Assembly: GCF_030282845.1 (NCBI RefSeq)
Contig: NZ_JASTWE010000016.1
Location: forward strand, 1 to 64,000
Reading direction: 5' to 3'
Source of the DNA: Pseudodesulfovibrio pelocollis
Lineage (GTDB): Bacteria; Desulfobacterota; Desulfovibrionia; Desulfovibrionales; Desulfovibrionaceae
DNA: 64,000 bases
Below the pieces are notes generated by a model. It was given only the letters and a program-made list of their open reading frames with translations, did no database searches and was not told where the DNA came from. Positions 25,489 to 33,749 of the stretch are shown here, piece by piece; positions within the stretch are counted from its first letter, which is position 1, and each line of letters starts with the position of its first letter. A program made the position numbers and the translations under genes.

Positions 25489-25851
25489 ATGCTCATCGTC
25501 ATAGCATCCCCGCGCGGCCAGGAACTGGGACCGTTCCTGGCTCCGCTCAAACAACTCAAGGGGTGCGAGCTTGTCTTCGCGCCCACCGGCTCGGCCGCCC
25601 TGGAGATCGTGCGGGCGGGCGCGCCCTCCTTTGTCATCATCGACCAGGGACTGCCCGACGCCGAGCCGCTCAAGCTGGTGACCGACATCATGATGGTCAA
25701 TGCCATGGTCAACACGGCCGTGGTCAGCCCGCTCTCCGAAGAGGAATTCCACGAGGCCAGCGAGGGCCTCGGCATCCTGGCCGCCATCCCGCCCGCCCCG
25801 GGCGCGGACGACGGAAAGCGAATCGCCGGGATATTTTCGCGATTCATCTAG
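25489..25851 (+). CDS. Receiver-like protein of the ORP operon
   Basis: A 120-residue protein with the alternating strand-helix pattern of response-regulator receivers. FVIIDQGLPDAEPLKLV occupies the place of the phospho-acceptor strand and VVSPLSEEEFHEASEGLGI that of the conserved Thr/Lys region, but the acidic pocket and the Lys are not clear, so it may be unphosphorylatable. No output domain is present. GGAG lies eight bases before ATG. Hypothetical proteins of this size are known in Desulfovibrio orp operons. Confidence 0.6.
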   Translation: MLIVIASPRGQELGPFLAPLKQLKGCELVFAPTGSAALEIVRAGAPSFVIIDQGLPDAEPLKLVTDIMMVNAMVNTAVVSPLSEEEFHEASEGLGILAAIPPAPGADDGKRIAGIFSRFI

Positions 25852-25908
25852 CCAGCGCGAAGCGGGGAGCCGGAAGCCTCCCCCGCCGGATCGCGCACGG
25901 AGGACACG

Positions 25909-26274
25909 ATGGAGAAGATTCTGATCATCGGCTGTCGAAACACCATGGACGACGTGTGCATCGGCTGCTCGCGGTGCATGGTCGCCTTCAACCGCCGCGA
26001 GGGGTATTTCGATCGCTACAAGGGCATGGACGCCGAGATCATCGGCATCCTCAACTGCGGCGGCTGCCCTGGCACGAGCATCGTCCAGCGGCTGGTCCAG
26101 GTGAAACTGTGGAACCTGCCCCTGCACGAGCAGCCCACCAGGATTCATGTCGGCCCATGTCTGGTGGACCACTGTCCCTATTACGACGACCTGGTCACCA
26201 AGATTCACGCCAAGGCGGGCATCGAAGTCATCGAAGGCGCGCATCCCTACATGCCCGCCACGGTCTTCGCCTGA
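25909..26274 (+). CDS. CGGC-domain putative metal-binding protein
   Basis: A 121-residue CGGC-domain protein. DVCIGCSRCMVAFNRR near residue 17, ILNCGGCPGTS near 47 and VGPCLVDHCPYY near 83 give seven cysteines. The family is predicted to bind metal but is uncharacterised. GGAGG lies seven bases before ATG, and the gene ends the ORP operon. Confidence 0.8.
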   Translation: MEKILIIGCRNTMDDVCIGCSRCMVAFNRREGYFDRYKGMDAEIIGILNCGGCPGTSIVQRLVQVKLWNLPLHEQPTRIHVGPCLVDHCPYYDDLVTKIHAKAGIEVIEGAHPYMPATVFA

Positions 26275-26314
26275 CCGGTCCTGCCTCGGCACCGGAAGAC
26301 AAGCCATTCCCGAC

Positions 26315-26368
26315 GGCTGTTCACCCGGCCCGGCCACGCTTCCGGCGCGACCAGCCTCGTGAACAGCC
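26315..26368. repeat. 10-bp inverted repeat after the ORP operon
   Basis: GGCTGTTCAC at 26315-26324 and GTGAACAGCC at 26359-26368 are perfect inverted copies with a GC-rich 34-base loop. No T-run follows, so it is either a factor-dependent 3' end or a stabilising hairpin. The remainder of 26275-26495 shows no gene. Confidence 0.5.
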
Positions 26369-26495
26369 GATTGGCTGTTGCGTCACGCCTCGCTTCCGAC
26401 ACCTCTGTCGCGCCGCGCCATACCTGCCGATCTGCCTTGCCGAGACCGCGCCGATATGATCATATGCGCGGACACGTCCACCTGATCGAGGCCCC

Positions 26496-27104
26496 ATGAT
26501 GACGCCGACCACGACGAGAAGAACACTGGGCACTTGCGCCCTGGTCCTGGCCGCCCTGACGCTGGCCAACCTGACGCTCTGCGCGGCCCACGCCCGGGCC
26601 GAGGTGGTGGTCACCACCGCCACCGAATTCTACCCGGTGGACGGCCTCACGCCCATGGAAATCGCGGAAAACCTCATGCTCCAGTCGCCCATCGAGCAGG
26701 ACGGCCGCACCTTCCAGGCCCACACCCACTCCACCATCCGCTACGAATTCTCCTGGACGCGGCGCAACGACAGCTGCACCATGAACCAGGCCACCGTCTT
26801 CCTGCACATCGTCTACAAGTATCCCCGGCTGGCGGACTCGCCCGACGCCGAAACCCTGCGCTGGTGGCAGGACCACCTGGACCGGCTCACCGAACACGAA
26901 CTGGTCCACGGCGAGATAGCCCTGCGGACAGCCCGCGAGCTGGACGAAACCCTCAACTCCCTGACCGATCTCCACTGCTCCACGGTCCGCGACGTGGTCA
27001 AGGCCCTGGGCGACGCCGCCCTCAAGACCCTGGAGGCGCGCCAGCGGGCCTATGACGCCCTGACCGACCACGGCCGGAATCAGCAGGCTTACACCGGACA
27101 GTAG
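26496..27104 (+). CDS. DUF922 secreted HExxH protease-like protein
   Basis: A 202-residue protein with a signal peptide (LVLAALTLANLTLCAAHARA) and a DUF922 domain, described as predicted zinc-dependent proteases. The core is WWQDHLDRLTEHELVHGEIALRTA, containing HELVH (HExxH), in which the two His and one Glu would bind zinc. The family's FSWTRRNDSC region lies upstream. It is probably periplasmic. The first of two tandem ATG codons is used; the second (26499) has slightly better spacing to GAGG. Confidence 0.78.
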   Translation: MMTPTTTRRTLGTCALVLAALTLANLTLCAAHARAEVVVTTATEFYPVDGLTPMEIAENLMLQSPIEQDGRTFQAHTHSTIRYEFSWTRRNDSCTMNQATVFLHIVYKYPRLADSPDAETLRWWQDHLDRLTEHELVHGEIALRTARELDETLNSLTDLHCSTVRDVVKALGDAALKTLEARQRAYDALTDHGRNQQAYTGQ

Positions 27105-27108
27105 CACG

Positions 27109-27143
27109 CAAAAAGGACGCCGGAAAAAGCTCCCGACGTCCTT
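27109..27143 (-). terminator. Bidirectional terminator between DUF922 and glutamate synthase genes
   Basis: AAGGACG at 27113-27119 pairs with CGTCCTT at 27137-27143, with a further CCGG/CCCG stretch inside. The A-run at 27109-27114 is a T-run for leftward transcription, so it mainly ends the glutamate synthase operon. Confidence 0.7.
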
Positions 27144-27172
27144 GCTGGCATTTTGACCAATAGGCGGTCCCT

Positions 27173-29500
27173 CTATTCGAGGGGCGCGGCCTCCTTCATG
27201 TCCCAAACGCCGCAGGGGCAGCAGTTGGCGCAGAAACCGCAGGCAATGCACTTGTCCGGGTCCACCACGCGCTCGAAGCCGCCGCCCGCAAGCTCCACCC
27301 GCCGGATGGCCGACTGGGGGCAGACTGTCTCGCACAGGTAGCAGTCGCGGCAGGCGCCGCACGACGAGCACTCGGCCGCGCACTGTTTCATGTCGCTGAA
27401 TTCCACCACGCGCGGGTCAAAATACTCAAGCGTCATGCGCGAGTAGTCGATCATCCGGCGGGTGTCGGAGCACGGGCGGCGGTTGTTCATGAGGTCGTCG
27501 AGGACCTCGGCGGCGCGACGGCCATGGCCGATGGCGTGGGTCAGCAGGCCGGGCCGCACCAGATCGCCGATGGCGAACACCCTGGAATCCGTGGTCTGGA
27601 AATCGTTGTTGACCACCACGTGGCCGCGATCAAGGGCGATGGACTCGGGCAGAAAGGCCACGTCCGGCTGATCGCCGATGGACATGATGACCGTATCCGC
27701 CTCCAGCAGCTCGCCGGACTGGAGCAGTACGCCCTGCTCGGTGATCTCCTTGGTGAAACAGGGCCACTTGAAGCGCGCGCCGACCTCCTCGGCCTCCTTG
27801 CGCTCCTTGCCAAAGGACGCGGGCTCCTGAATGTCGATGAGGGTGATGTCTTCGGCCCCGAGTCCGGCGGCCACGGTGGCCACATCGCAGCCCACGTTGC
27901 CCGCGCCGATGATGACCACCCGCCTGCCGGGCCGGGCCTCGCCCCGCTTGGCCTGCTTGAGGAAGGTCAGGGCGGGCACGATGCGCTCATGGCCCGGCAC
28001 CGGGATGACGCGCGGCTTCTGCGCGCCCACGGCCAGGATCACGTAGTCGAACTCCTCGCGCAGCCGGGTGAAATCCTCGGCCTTGAGTTCCTGGCGCAGG
28101 TGGACATGGGGCAGCACCTCGGCGGCGCGTTTGATCTCCGCCTCCACCACCTCCTTGGGCACCCGGCTGTCCGGGATGGCAGAGGCGATCTTGCCGCCCA
28201 GGGTCTCGGCCATGTCGTAGACCACGGCCTCGTGCCCCTTCATGCGAATCTGCCACGCCACAGAGATGCCCGCCGGGCCGCCGCCGATGACGGCCACGCG
28301 CCCGCCGGACAGGGGGGGCAGCTTGGGAGCCGCGCTCTTGTATCCCTGGCGGCCGAGCTTGGTGATGTCCACCGAGGCCATGTCGCCGGTCTTGCGGGTG
28401 CACCCCTGCATGCACAGGTTGGGGCAGAGATAGCCGCAGACCGTGGCCGGAAACGGGGTATAGGCCAGGGCGAGGTCCATGGCCTCGTCCACCAACCCGT
28501 CGCGCACCAGCCGCCACCGCTCCTGCACGGGCATGCCCGTGGGGCAGCTGGACTGGCACGGGGCCAGATATTTGCGGTGCTCCCACACCGGCACCCTGCG
28601 CCGCAGGTCGCCATGAACGATGAGCGGGATGGGCGAGCGGTCGAGGCGGGTCAGGTCGCCGATGAGGCCGCCCCGGCCCAGTTCGGCGTCCCACACTCCG
28701 GCCCGGAACTCGGCCATGGAACGGCGCGCCTTGCCCTTTTTCTCAAAAGGTGTCCTGGCCCGGATGAGCTGCCACTCCTCGCGCCGGGTCAGCCGCTTGA
28801 GCAGCCGCGTCCGTTTGATCTTGCCCAGAAACTCGGCGAGGTTGGCGGTCAGCCATTCCCAGGAGGCATCGTCGATGGGCTCCATCACGGCATCGGCCTG
28901 GGAGAAACCGTCGATTGGGCCGCGCACGAAGATACGCCCGCCCACCATGCCCACGCAGGGGCGATAACCCAGGACGTTGGCCGGACTCTGGGGCTCGTGC
29001 CCACAGATGACCGCCGTGCCGCCCGCCATGAACTCGGCGAAATAGTCGCCCACCGAGCCGAGGACCCAGAGTTCGGGCGGATCGAAACGGGGGTTGGTCT
29101 TGGTCATGGTCATGCCGCGCGCGCCGAGGTTGCCCGCCACAAGCACCTTGCCCTGAGCCATGGCGTTGCACGCGCCGTTGCTGGCGTGGCCGTGGACAAT
29201 GATCTCCGCGCCCGCGTTGAGCCAGCCCACGTCGTCAGAGATGGGCCCCATGACCTCGATGGTGGTGCCGGGAAAGCCCTTGGAGCCGATGCGCTGGCCC
29301 GCCGAGCCGGTGATGGTGACGTGGATGGGCTCCTCTCTGGATATCCAGAGCCTGCCGCCGATGCCGTGCTGGCCCACGGCCTCCACCTCCAGCCTGCGCG
29401 CGCCCTGGCGCACGGCGCGCTGGATGCGCTCCTCAAGGATGCGCGAATCGACGCGGACCCCGTGGTCGTGCCCACTGATGCGATGTATTCTCTGTGCCAT
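27173..29500 (-). CDS. Glutamate synthase: GXGXG domain fused to GltD-like oxidoreductase and ferredoxin
   Basis: A 775-residue fusion. Residues 1-215 are the GXGXG beta-helix domain normally at the end of GltB (IEVMGPISDDVGWLNAGAEI). Then comes the GltD-type part: Fe-S ligands in CQSSCPTGMP (about 315) and CGYLCPNLCMQGC (about 355), an FAD site IGGGPAGIS (about 403) and an NAD(P)H site IGAGNVGCD (about 527). A C-terminal ferredoxin has CGACRDCYLCETVCP and CIACGFCANCCP. It passes electrons to the FMN subunit for reductive amination of 2-oxoglutarate. It is the last gene of the operon, 27 bases behind the FMN subunit. Confidence 0.88.
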   Translation of the reverse strand: MAQRIHRISGHDHGVRVDSRILEERIQRAVRQGARRLEVEAVGQHGIGGRLWISREEPIHVTITGSAGQRIGSKGFPGTTIEVMGPISDDVGWLNAGAEIIVHGHASNGACNAMAQGKVLVAGNLGARGMTMTKTNPRFDPPELWVLGSVGDYFAEFMAGGTAVICGHEPQSPANVLGYRPCVGMVGGRIFVRGPIDGFSQADAVMEPIDDASWEWLTANLAEFLGKIKRTRLLKRLTRREEWQLIRARTPFEKKGKARRSMAEFRAGVWDAELGRGGLIGDLTRLDRSPIPLIVHGDLRRRVPVWEHRKYLAPCQSSCPTGMPVQERWRLVRDGLVDEAMDLALAYTPFPATVCGYLCPNLCMQGCTRKTGDMASVDITKLGRQGYKSAAPKLPPLSGGRVAVIGGGPAGISVAWQIRMKGHEAVVYDMAETLGGKIASAIPDSRVPKEVVEAEIKRAAEVLPHVHLRQELKAEDFTRLREEFDYVILAVGAQKPRVIPVPGHERIVPALTFLKQAKRGEARPGRRVVIIGAGNVGCDVATVAAGLGAEDITLIDIQEPASFGKERKEAEEVGARFKWPCFTKEITEQGVLLQSGELLEADTVIMSIGDQPDVAFLPESIALDRGHVVVNNDFQTTDSRVFAIGDLVRPGLLTHAIGHGRRAAEVLDDLMNNRRPCSDTRRMIDYSRMTLEYFDPRVVEFSDMKQCAAECSSCGACRDCYLCETVCPQSAIRRVELAGGGFERVVDPDKCIACGFCANCCPCGVWDMKEAAPLE

Positions 29501-29527
29501 TATTTGAACTCCCGTGCTCGCCGGAGC

Positions 29528-31162
29528 CTAGATCACGTATTTGATGTCGAGCCGCTCGGCCACGTCCCTGTCGCCGATGCCCAGGCCGTCGGACATGCCG
29601 ATGGGCAGCGAGGTGGACCGGCCAAGGGGCGCAAAGACCTTGCGCAGCTCGGTGTCGAAGGCGAGGTAGAAATCCACCACCCGCTCGGCCACCTGCTCGG
29701 GGTCCAGGCGGCGGTAGATGCGCGGGTCCTGCGAGGTGATGCCCTTGGGGCAGACGCCGATGTTGCAGACGTTGCAGCGGTCCTTTTCGCTGCCCACGCA
29801 GCCAGCGCCCGCCTGCATGACGTACTTGCCGATCTGGACCATGCTCGCGCCCAGCATGATGAGCGCTGCGGCGTTGGCCGCCAGGTTGCCGTGCTTGCCG
29901 ATGCCGCCGCCCGCGATGAGCGGTATCTCGTTTTGCGCGCCGGCAACGCACAGGGCCTTGTAGCAGTCACGCAGGTTGGAGGCGATGGGGTGGCCCATGT
30001 GGTTCATGGACACGTTGTAGGCCGCGCCCGTGCCGCCGTCCTCGCCGTCGATGGCCAGCCCGGCCGCGTAGGGGTTGCGCACCAGATTGTTGAGCACGGC
30101 CAGGGAGGTGGAAGAGGCGGATATCTTGGGATAGACCGGCACGCGAAAGCCCCAGGCCATGGACATGGACTGGATCATCTTGGCCACGGACTCCTCGATG
30201 GAGTACTGGGTCTGGTGGGTGGGCGGGCTGGGCAGGCTGACGCCCACGGGCACGCCGCGGATGGCCGCGATGAGCTTGTTGACCTTGTACCACATGAGCA
30301 GGCCGCCGTCGCCGGGCTTGGCCCCCTGGCCGTACTTGATCTCTATGGCGCAGGGGTCTTCCTTCATCTCCGGGATGGCGTGGATGATCTCGTCCCAGCC
30401 AAAGTAGCCGGACGCGATCTGGAGGATGACGTATTTCAGGAAGCGCGAGCGCAGCAGACGCGGCGGGCAGCCGCCCTCGCCCGTGCACATGCGCACCGGC
30501 ATGCCCAGTTCCTCGTTGAGGTAGGCCACGCCCATCTGCAAGCCCTCCCACATGTTGGGCGAGAGCGCGCCAAAGGACATGCCGCCGATGACCAGGGGAT
30601 AAATCTCGCGCACGGGCGGCTTCCATCCGTTCTCGCGCTGGCAGCGCAGCTCGTCCTCGGGGGAGAGCACGCGGCCGAGCAGGGTGCGCATGTCGAACTC
30701 GTGGCGGCCCGCGTCAAGGGCGGGGTCCGTGAGCATGGAGATGCGGATGAACTTGATCTGGTCGAGCAGGCTCTCGCCGCTGTTCCTGCGGCCGCCCCGG
30801 GTGCGCGGCTGGCCGCCCCGGTTGTTGTGGAACTCCAGGGTGGTGGAATCGTACTGGCGGACCGGCTCGATGGCGTTGTTGGGGCAGACCATGTTGCACA
30901 TGGCGCAGCCGATGCAGGCATAGGCCGGGTCAGTGCGCTGGCGGATGCCGTGGTACACGGAAAAGGTGTTGGACGGCCTGGCCTGGAGCCCCATGGGCGC
31001 GATGATCTCCCGCTTGCGAAACACACCAAACTCGATGGCGCTTACCGGACAGACGGCGGTGCACCGGCCGCAGTTGGTGCAGGTGGCGATATCCCATTTG
31101 ATCTGCCAGGGAAGATCCTTGACGCCTAGCGTTGCAGGGGTAACGGGTCGTTCTGTGAGCAT
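29528..31162 (-). CDS. Glutamate synthase FMN-domain subunit with N-terminal ferredoxin
   Basis: A 544-residue subunit. CTNCGRCTAVCP (about 28) and CIGCAMCNMVCP (about 80) form a two-cluster ferredoxin. The FMN-binding TIM barrel follows (KYGQGAKPGDGG, IDGEDGGTGAAY, IAGGGIGKHG), where 2-oxoglutarate and ammonia become glutamate. CNVCNIGVCPKG supplies [3Fe-4S] ligands. This layout matches archaeal-type, ferredoxin-bearing glutamate synthases. ATG at 31162 has GGGAGG seven bases upstream and overlaps the amidotransferase gene by 37 bases. Confidence 0.9.
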   Translation of the reverse strand: MLTERPVTPATLGVKDLPWQIKWDIATCTNCGRCTAVCPVSAIEFGVFRKREIIAPMGLQARPSNTFSVYHGIRQRTDPAYACIGCAMCNMVCPNNAIEPVRQYDSTTLEFHNNRGGQPRTRGGRRNSGESLLDQIKFIRISMLTDPALDAGRHEFDMRTLLGRVLSPEDELRCQRENGWKPPVREIYPLVIGGMSFGALSPNMWEGLQMGVAYLNEELGMPVRMCTGEGGCPPRLLRSRFLKYVILQIASGYFGWDEIIHAIPEMKEDPCAIEIKYGQGAKPGDGGLLMWYKVNKLIAAIRGVPVGVSLPSPPTHQTQYSIEESVAKMIQSMSMAWGFRVPVYPKISASSTSLAVLNNLVRNPYAAGLAIDGEDGGTGAAYNVSMNHMGHPIASNLRDCYKALCVAGAQNEIPLIAGGGIGKHGNLAANAAALIMLGASMVQIGKYVMQAGAGCVGSEKDRCNVCNIGVCPKGITSQDPRIYRRLDPEQVAERVVDFYLAFDTELRKVFAPLGRSTSLPIGMSDGLGIGDRDVAERLDIKYVI

Positions 31163-32262
31163 TGGACAACCTCCCGGCAATCGGGTCCGACGATTGCGGT
31201 GTCGAGATGCATGGGTTGGAAATCTTTGCTTTTGTCGCGGTCCGGGATGGCGGCGTTGAGCCCGCATATCTCGGAGGAGAAGGCGAAGACGCCGCTTGCG
31301 GGGTCGCCGCCCACCACGCCGGGGCGCAGCTTCTTGCGGTCCTGGACCATGAACATGGTCCCGTCGGGCAGGCAGCCGATGACGCAGTTGGGACCGTCGA
31401 TGATCAGCTTGCGGCACGAGCGCTTGAGGCTTTGCAGAAACTCCCTGTCAGGGTGCTGGCGCATCTCGTCGTCGCTCAAGGGGGTGATGACGTGCTTGTA
31501 GGCGCGGATGTCGAGCCCCAGCCTGCGGGTGGAGAAATGGGCGATGTGGGTGAAGACCTCGGAATCGGACTGATAGCCCGAGTAGCCCTCCACCCCGCGC
31601 GACATGAGGTACTCGCGGATGGGCACGAAGGCGGTGTTCTCGCCGTTGGTCATGGTGGCCACGCCCTCGATGAAGAAGGGATGGCAGGCATAGAGATTGA
31701 TGGCGTAGTTGGTGTTCTGCCTGCCCTGGGCCAGGATGCGCCGGGCGTGCAGCTCCTCGCGGCCCAGTTCCAGGTAGGCGCCCATCTCAAGGGGATCGCC
31801 CACCTCCTTGATCATGATGGTGTCGGGCCAGAAGGAGAAGACCATCATGTCTCCGGTCTGCTCGCCCTCGGCGCGCAACGCGAGCCGGGTGCGCACCAGA
31901 CGGCGGCCGCGCTCGTCATCGGCCAGTTCGTCCCACGCGGCCGGACACTCGTAGGCGATGGCCGCGTAGGTGCCGCGCCGGGGCGTCCCGGCAGGCGGAT
32001 CGGACCTTGGCGCGAAACGCACGGCATGCCTGATTTCAAACCCCTGTCCCGCCATGTATTCGTCCAGGCGACGCAATCCGGCCTCGGTGAATATGCCTGA
32101 CAGGATGGGGTGGTCCTTCAAATCCTCGAAGGGCCCGCCGAGTCCGCCAAGGTAGAGCCCCACGCCGGAGCCGTCGTGCCCCTCCTTCATCACGTTGAGG
32201 GCGTCGATGGCCCGCATGGGCGACACCGGATCGCGGCTCGTGAGCGCAAATAAACGGCACAT
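31126..32262 (-). CDS. Glutamate synthase glutamine amidotransferase subunit
   Basis: A 378-residue class II (Ntn) glutamine amidotransferase corresponding to the N-terminal domain of GltB. It starts MCRLFA, so Cys2 becomes the N-terminal nucleophile after Met removal. MKEGHDGSGVGLY, NYAINLYACHPF, TNGENTAFVPIREYL and SDSEVFTHIAH are conserved in the family. It releases ammonia from glutamine for the FMN subunit. It is the first gene of the three-gene operon; no convincing promoter was identified in the 308 bases before it. Confidence 0.9.
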   Translation of the reverse strand: MCRLFALTSRDPVSPMRAIDALNVMKEGHDGSGVGLYLGGLGGPFEDLKDHPILSGIFTEAGLRRLDEYMAGQGFEIRHAVRFAPRSDPPAGTPRRGTYAAIAYECPAAWDELADDERGRRLVRTRLALRAEGEQTGDMMVFSFWPDTIMIKEVGDPLEMGAYLELGREELHARRILAQGRQNTNYAINLYACHPFFIEGVATMTNGENTAFVPIREYLMSRGVEGYSGYQSDSEVFTHIAHFSTRRLGLDIRAYKHVITPLSDDEMRQHPDREFLQSLKRSCRKLIIDGPNCVIGCLPDGTMFMVQDRKKLRPGVVGGDPASGVFAFSSEICGLNAAIPDRDKSKDFQPMHLDTAIVGPDCREVVQCSQNDPLPLQR

Positions 32263-32570
32263 GATCTCAAGTCACTCCGCAGTTAGAAATGTCTTCGAAC
32301 ACCCGACAGGAATCCGCCACGGCCGGTGAATCCGGGAAAGACTCGTCATGGCCTGAAAATCTGGAAATTCACATTTTTGCAACGCCTCGCATTGCGAAAC
32401 ACACCCCAGACCCGCGCCAGGCCCTCTGCCCCGGGAGCGGAACGTAGACCAAAACGAAAAAGCCTGCAACCCGGTCGCAAGGGGCAAAATTGACGTTTTT
32501 AGCAACAGGGAGACAGTTCCCCACTGTCTGGGGAACTCATATTGCCGTGGTACGACTTGGCCGGGATGAG
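32263..32570 (-). promoter_or_regulatory. Gene-free leader of the glutamate synthase operon with overlapping dyads
   Basis: No coding sequence is supported here. AGTTCCCC at 32515-32522 and GGGGAACT at 32530-32537 form a perfect 8-bp dyad with a 7-base spacer. GACAG (32511-32515) and CTGTC (32524-32528) form a second dyad nested in it. This resembles an operator more than a terminator because no T-run follows. It could bind a nitrogen- or redox-responsive regulator; the regulator is unknown. Confidence 0.4.
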
Positions 32571-32972
32571 CTATTCGGCCAGAATGTCGGCCCGCAGGGC
32601 GTGACGGGCGGCCACGGAGAGGAAATCGGCCGGAGAGATGCCGCTGTCCCGGCAATATTTCTCGATGCGGCCAAGCAGGTGGACGTGCATGACCACCTCA
32701 AGCTCTGCGAAATCGCCGCCCTCGGCCAGCACGGTGACATTGATGGCCTTCCTGCCCGCGCTTGCGGGAAGGGCCGCCACCGCCTTCTTGGTCATGGGCT
32801 CGGGCAGCGTGCCGCCCTGCTCCAGGAAAAATTCCACATACAGGGCCAGGGCCTCGTGGGCCTGATCCACGGCCTCGTCCATGTCCGCGCCAAAGGTCGT
32901 GCACTCGGAAAAATCGGGAAAGGTCACGGAATAGCCGCGTTTTTCCTGCTCAAGAAGGGCCACGTACTGCAT
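32571..32972 (-). CDS. HicB-like protein, no HicA partner visible
   Basis: A 133-residue protein. The N-terminal half (YVALLEQEKRGYSVTFPDFSECTTFGADMDEAVDQAHEAL) is the partial RNase-H fold of HicB antitoxins. The C-terminal part (GRIEKYCRDSGISPADFLSVAARHALR) looks like a ribbon-helix-helix DNA-binding segment. HicB normally pairs with the small mRNA interferase HicA, but no double-stranded-RNA-binding-type toxin gene lies beside it. It may be an orphan regulator. GGAG is five bases before ATG at 32972. Confidence 0.75.
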   Translation of the reverse strand: MQYVALLEQEKRGYSVTFPDFSECTTFGADMDEAVDQAHEALALYVEFFLEQGGTLPEPMTKKAVAALPASAGRKAINVTVLAEGGDFAELEVVMHVHLLGRIEKYCRDSGISPADFLSVAARHALRADILAE

Positions 32973-33142
32973 GGATTCTCCGCTCAAGCCGGGCCTTGGC
33001 CCGGGCTGTGGGGCGCTGCCCGGGCGACGACGCGCCTTGACGGACATACCCGATTGTCTTACTCATGAATGAAGCCCGGGCGACGGTTCCGGCCGGGTCA
33101 ACCCTTGCGACTGCCGCACCCCCGACACCGGGAACACACTGC

Positions 33143-33565
33143 ATGAAACTCTCCGCACGATCACGCTACGCCGCAAGGCTCCTGCTCGAACTCGCTGTCC
33201 GCGAAGGCGACACGCCCGTGTGCACGGCCGATCTGGCCAAGGGCACCGGCATCACCGCGCCCTTCATTGAGCAGATCATCCGCCCGCTCAAGCAGGCGGG
33301 CATGGTCGCGTCGGTGCGCGGCGCGTCCGGCGGGCACATGCTGGACAGGCCGCCCTCCGACATCACTCTGGGCGAGATCGTGCGCACCATGGAAGGCTCG
33401 GCCAACATCGCCACCTGTCTCGACTGCGACACCGCCTGCGAGCGCTCGGACGACTGTCTGACCCGCACGGCCTGGGAGCGCGCCTCCAGGGCCATGGAAC
33501 GCGAGCTGGACGCCATCACCCTGGCCGACCTGCTCTCCGGCGATCTGCCCGGCGGCATGGACTAG
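33143..33565 (+). CDS. Rrf2-family transcriptional regulator
   Basis: A 140-residue Rrf2/IscR-type regulator. KLSARSRYAARLLLELAVREG and GITAPFIEQIIRPLKQAGMVASVRGASGGHML form the winged helix. CLDCDTACERSDDC in the place of the IscR cluster loop has four Cys, which may bind an Fe-S cluster and sense redox or iron. ATG at 33143 starts at the family-typical MKLS; a longer frame from 33065 has no ribosome site. It is divergent from the HicB-like gene. Confidence 0.85.
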   Translation: MKLSARSRYAARLLLELAVREGDTPVCTADLAKGTGITAPFIEQIIRPLKQAGMVASVRGASGGHMLDRPPSDITLGEIVRTMEGSANIATCLDCDTACERSDDCLTRTAWERASRAMERELDAITLADLLSGDLPGGMD

Positions 33566-33587
33566 CCTCGGCGCTCCCCGGCGAAAA

Positions 33588-33641
33588 TCCACCGCTCACC
33601 GACAGACCAGAACTCCCCTTTCCTCGGTCCACCGCTCACCG
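33588..33641 (+). repeat. 14-bp direct repeat, 40-bp period
   Basis: TCCACCGCTCACCG occurs at 33588-33601 and again at 33628-33641, exactly 40 bases apart (about four helical turns). It lies between the Rrf2 gene and the next small gene. This could be a pair of regulator binding sites; the surrounding 33566-33749 holds no gene. Confidence 0.5.
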
Positions 33642-33749
33642 GCCCGGACCGGCCGTCGGCCAAATGCGCCTTTCGCCCGGCCGACCCCTATCGTATCAGG
33701 GGGCATGGACCGACAAGACGTCAGGTCCAGCCAACCACGGGAGGTCGCC

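Noticed and set aside
27524-31129. A 1201-codon open frame on the plus strand opposite the glutamate synthase genes
   Set aside because: It is an antisense shadow produced by high GC; it is His/Gly/Ala-rich without any domain, while the opposite strand carries complete enzymes.
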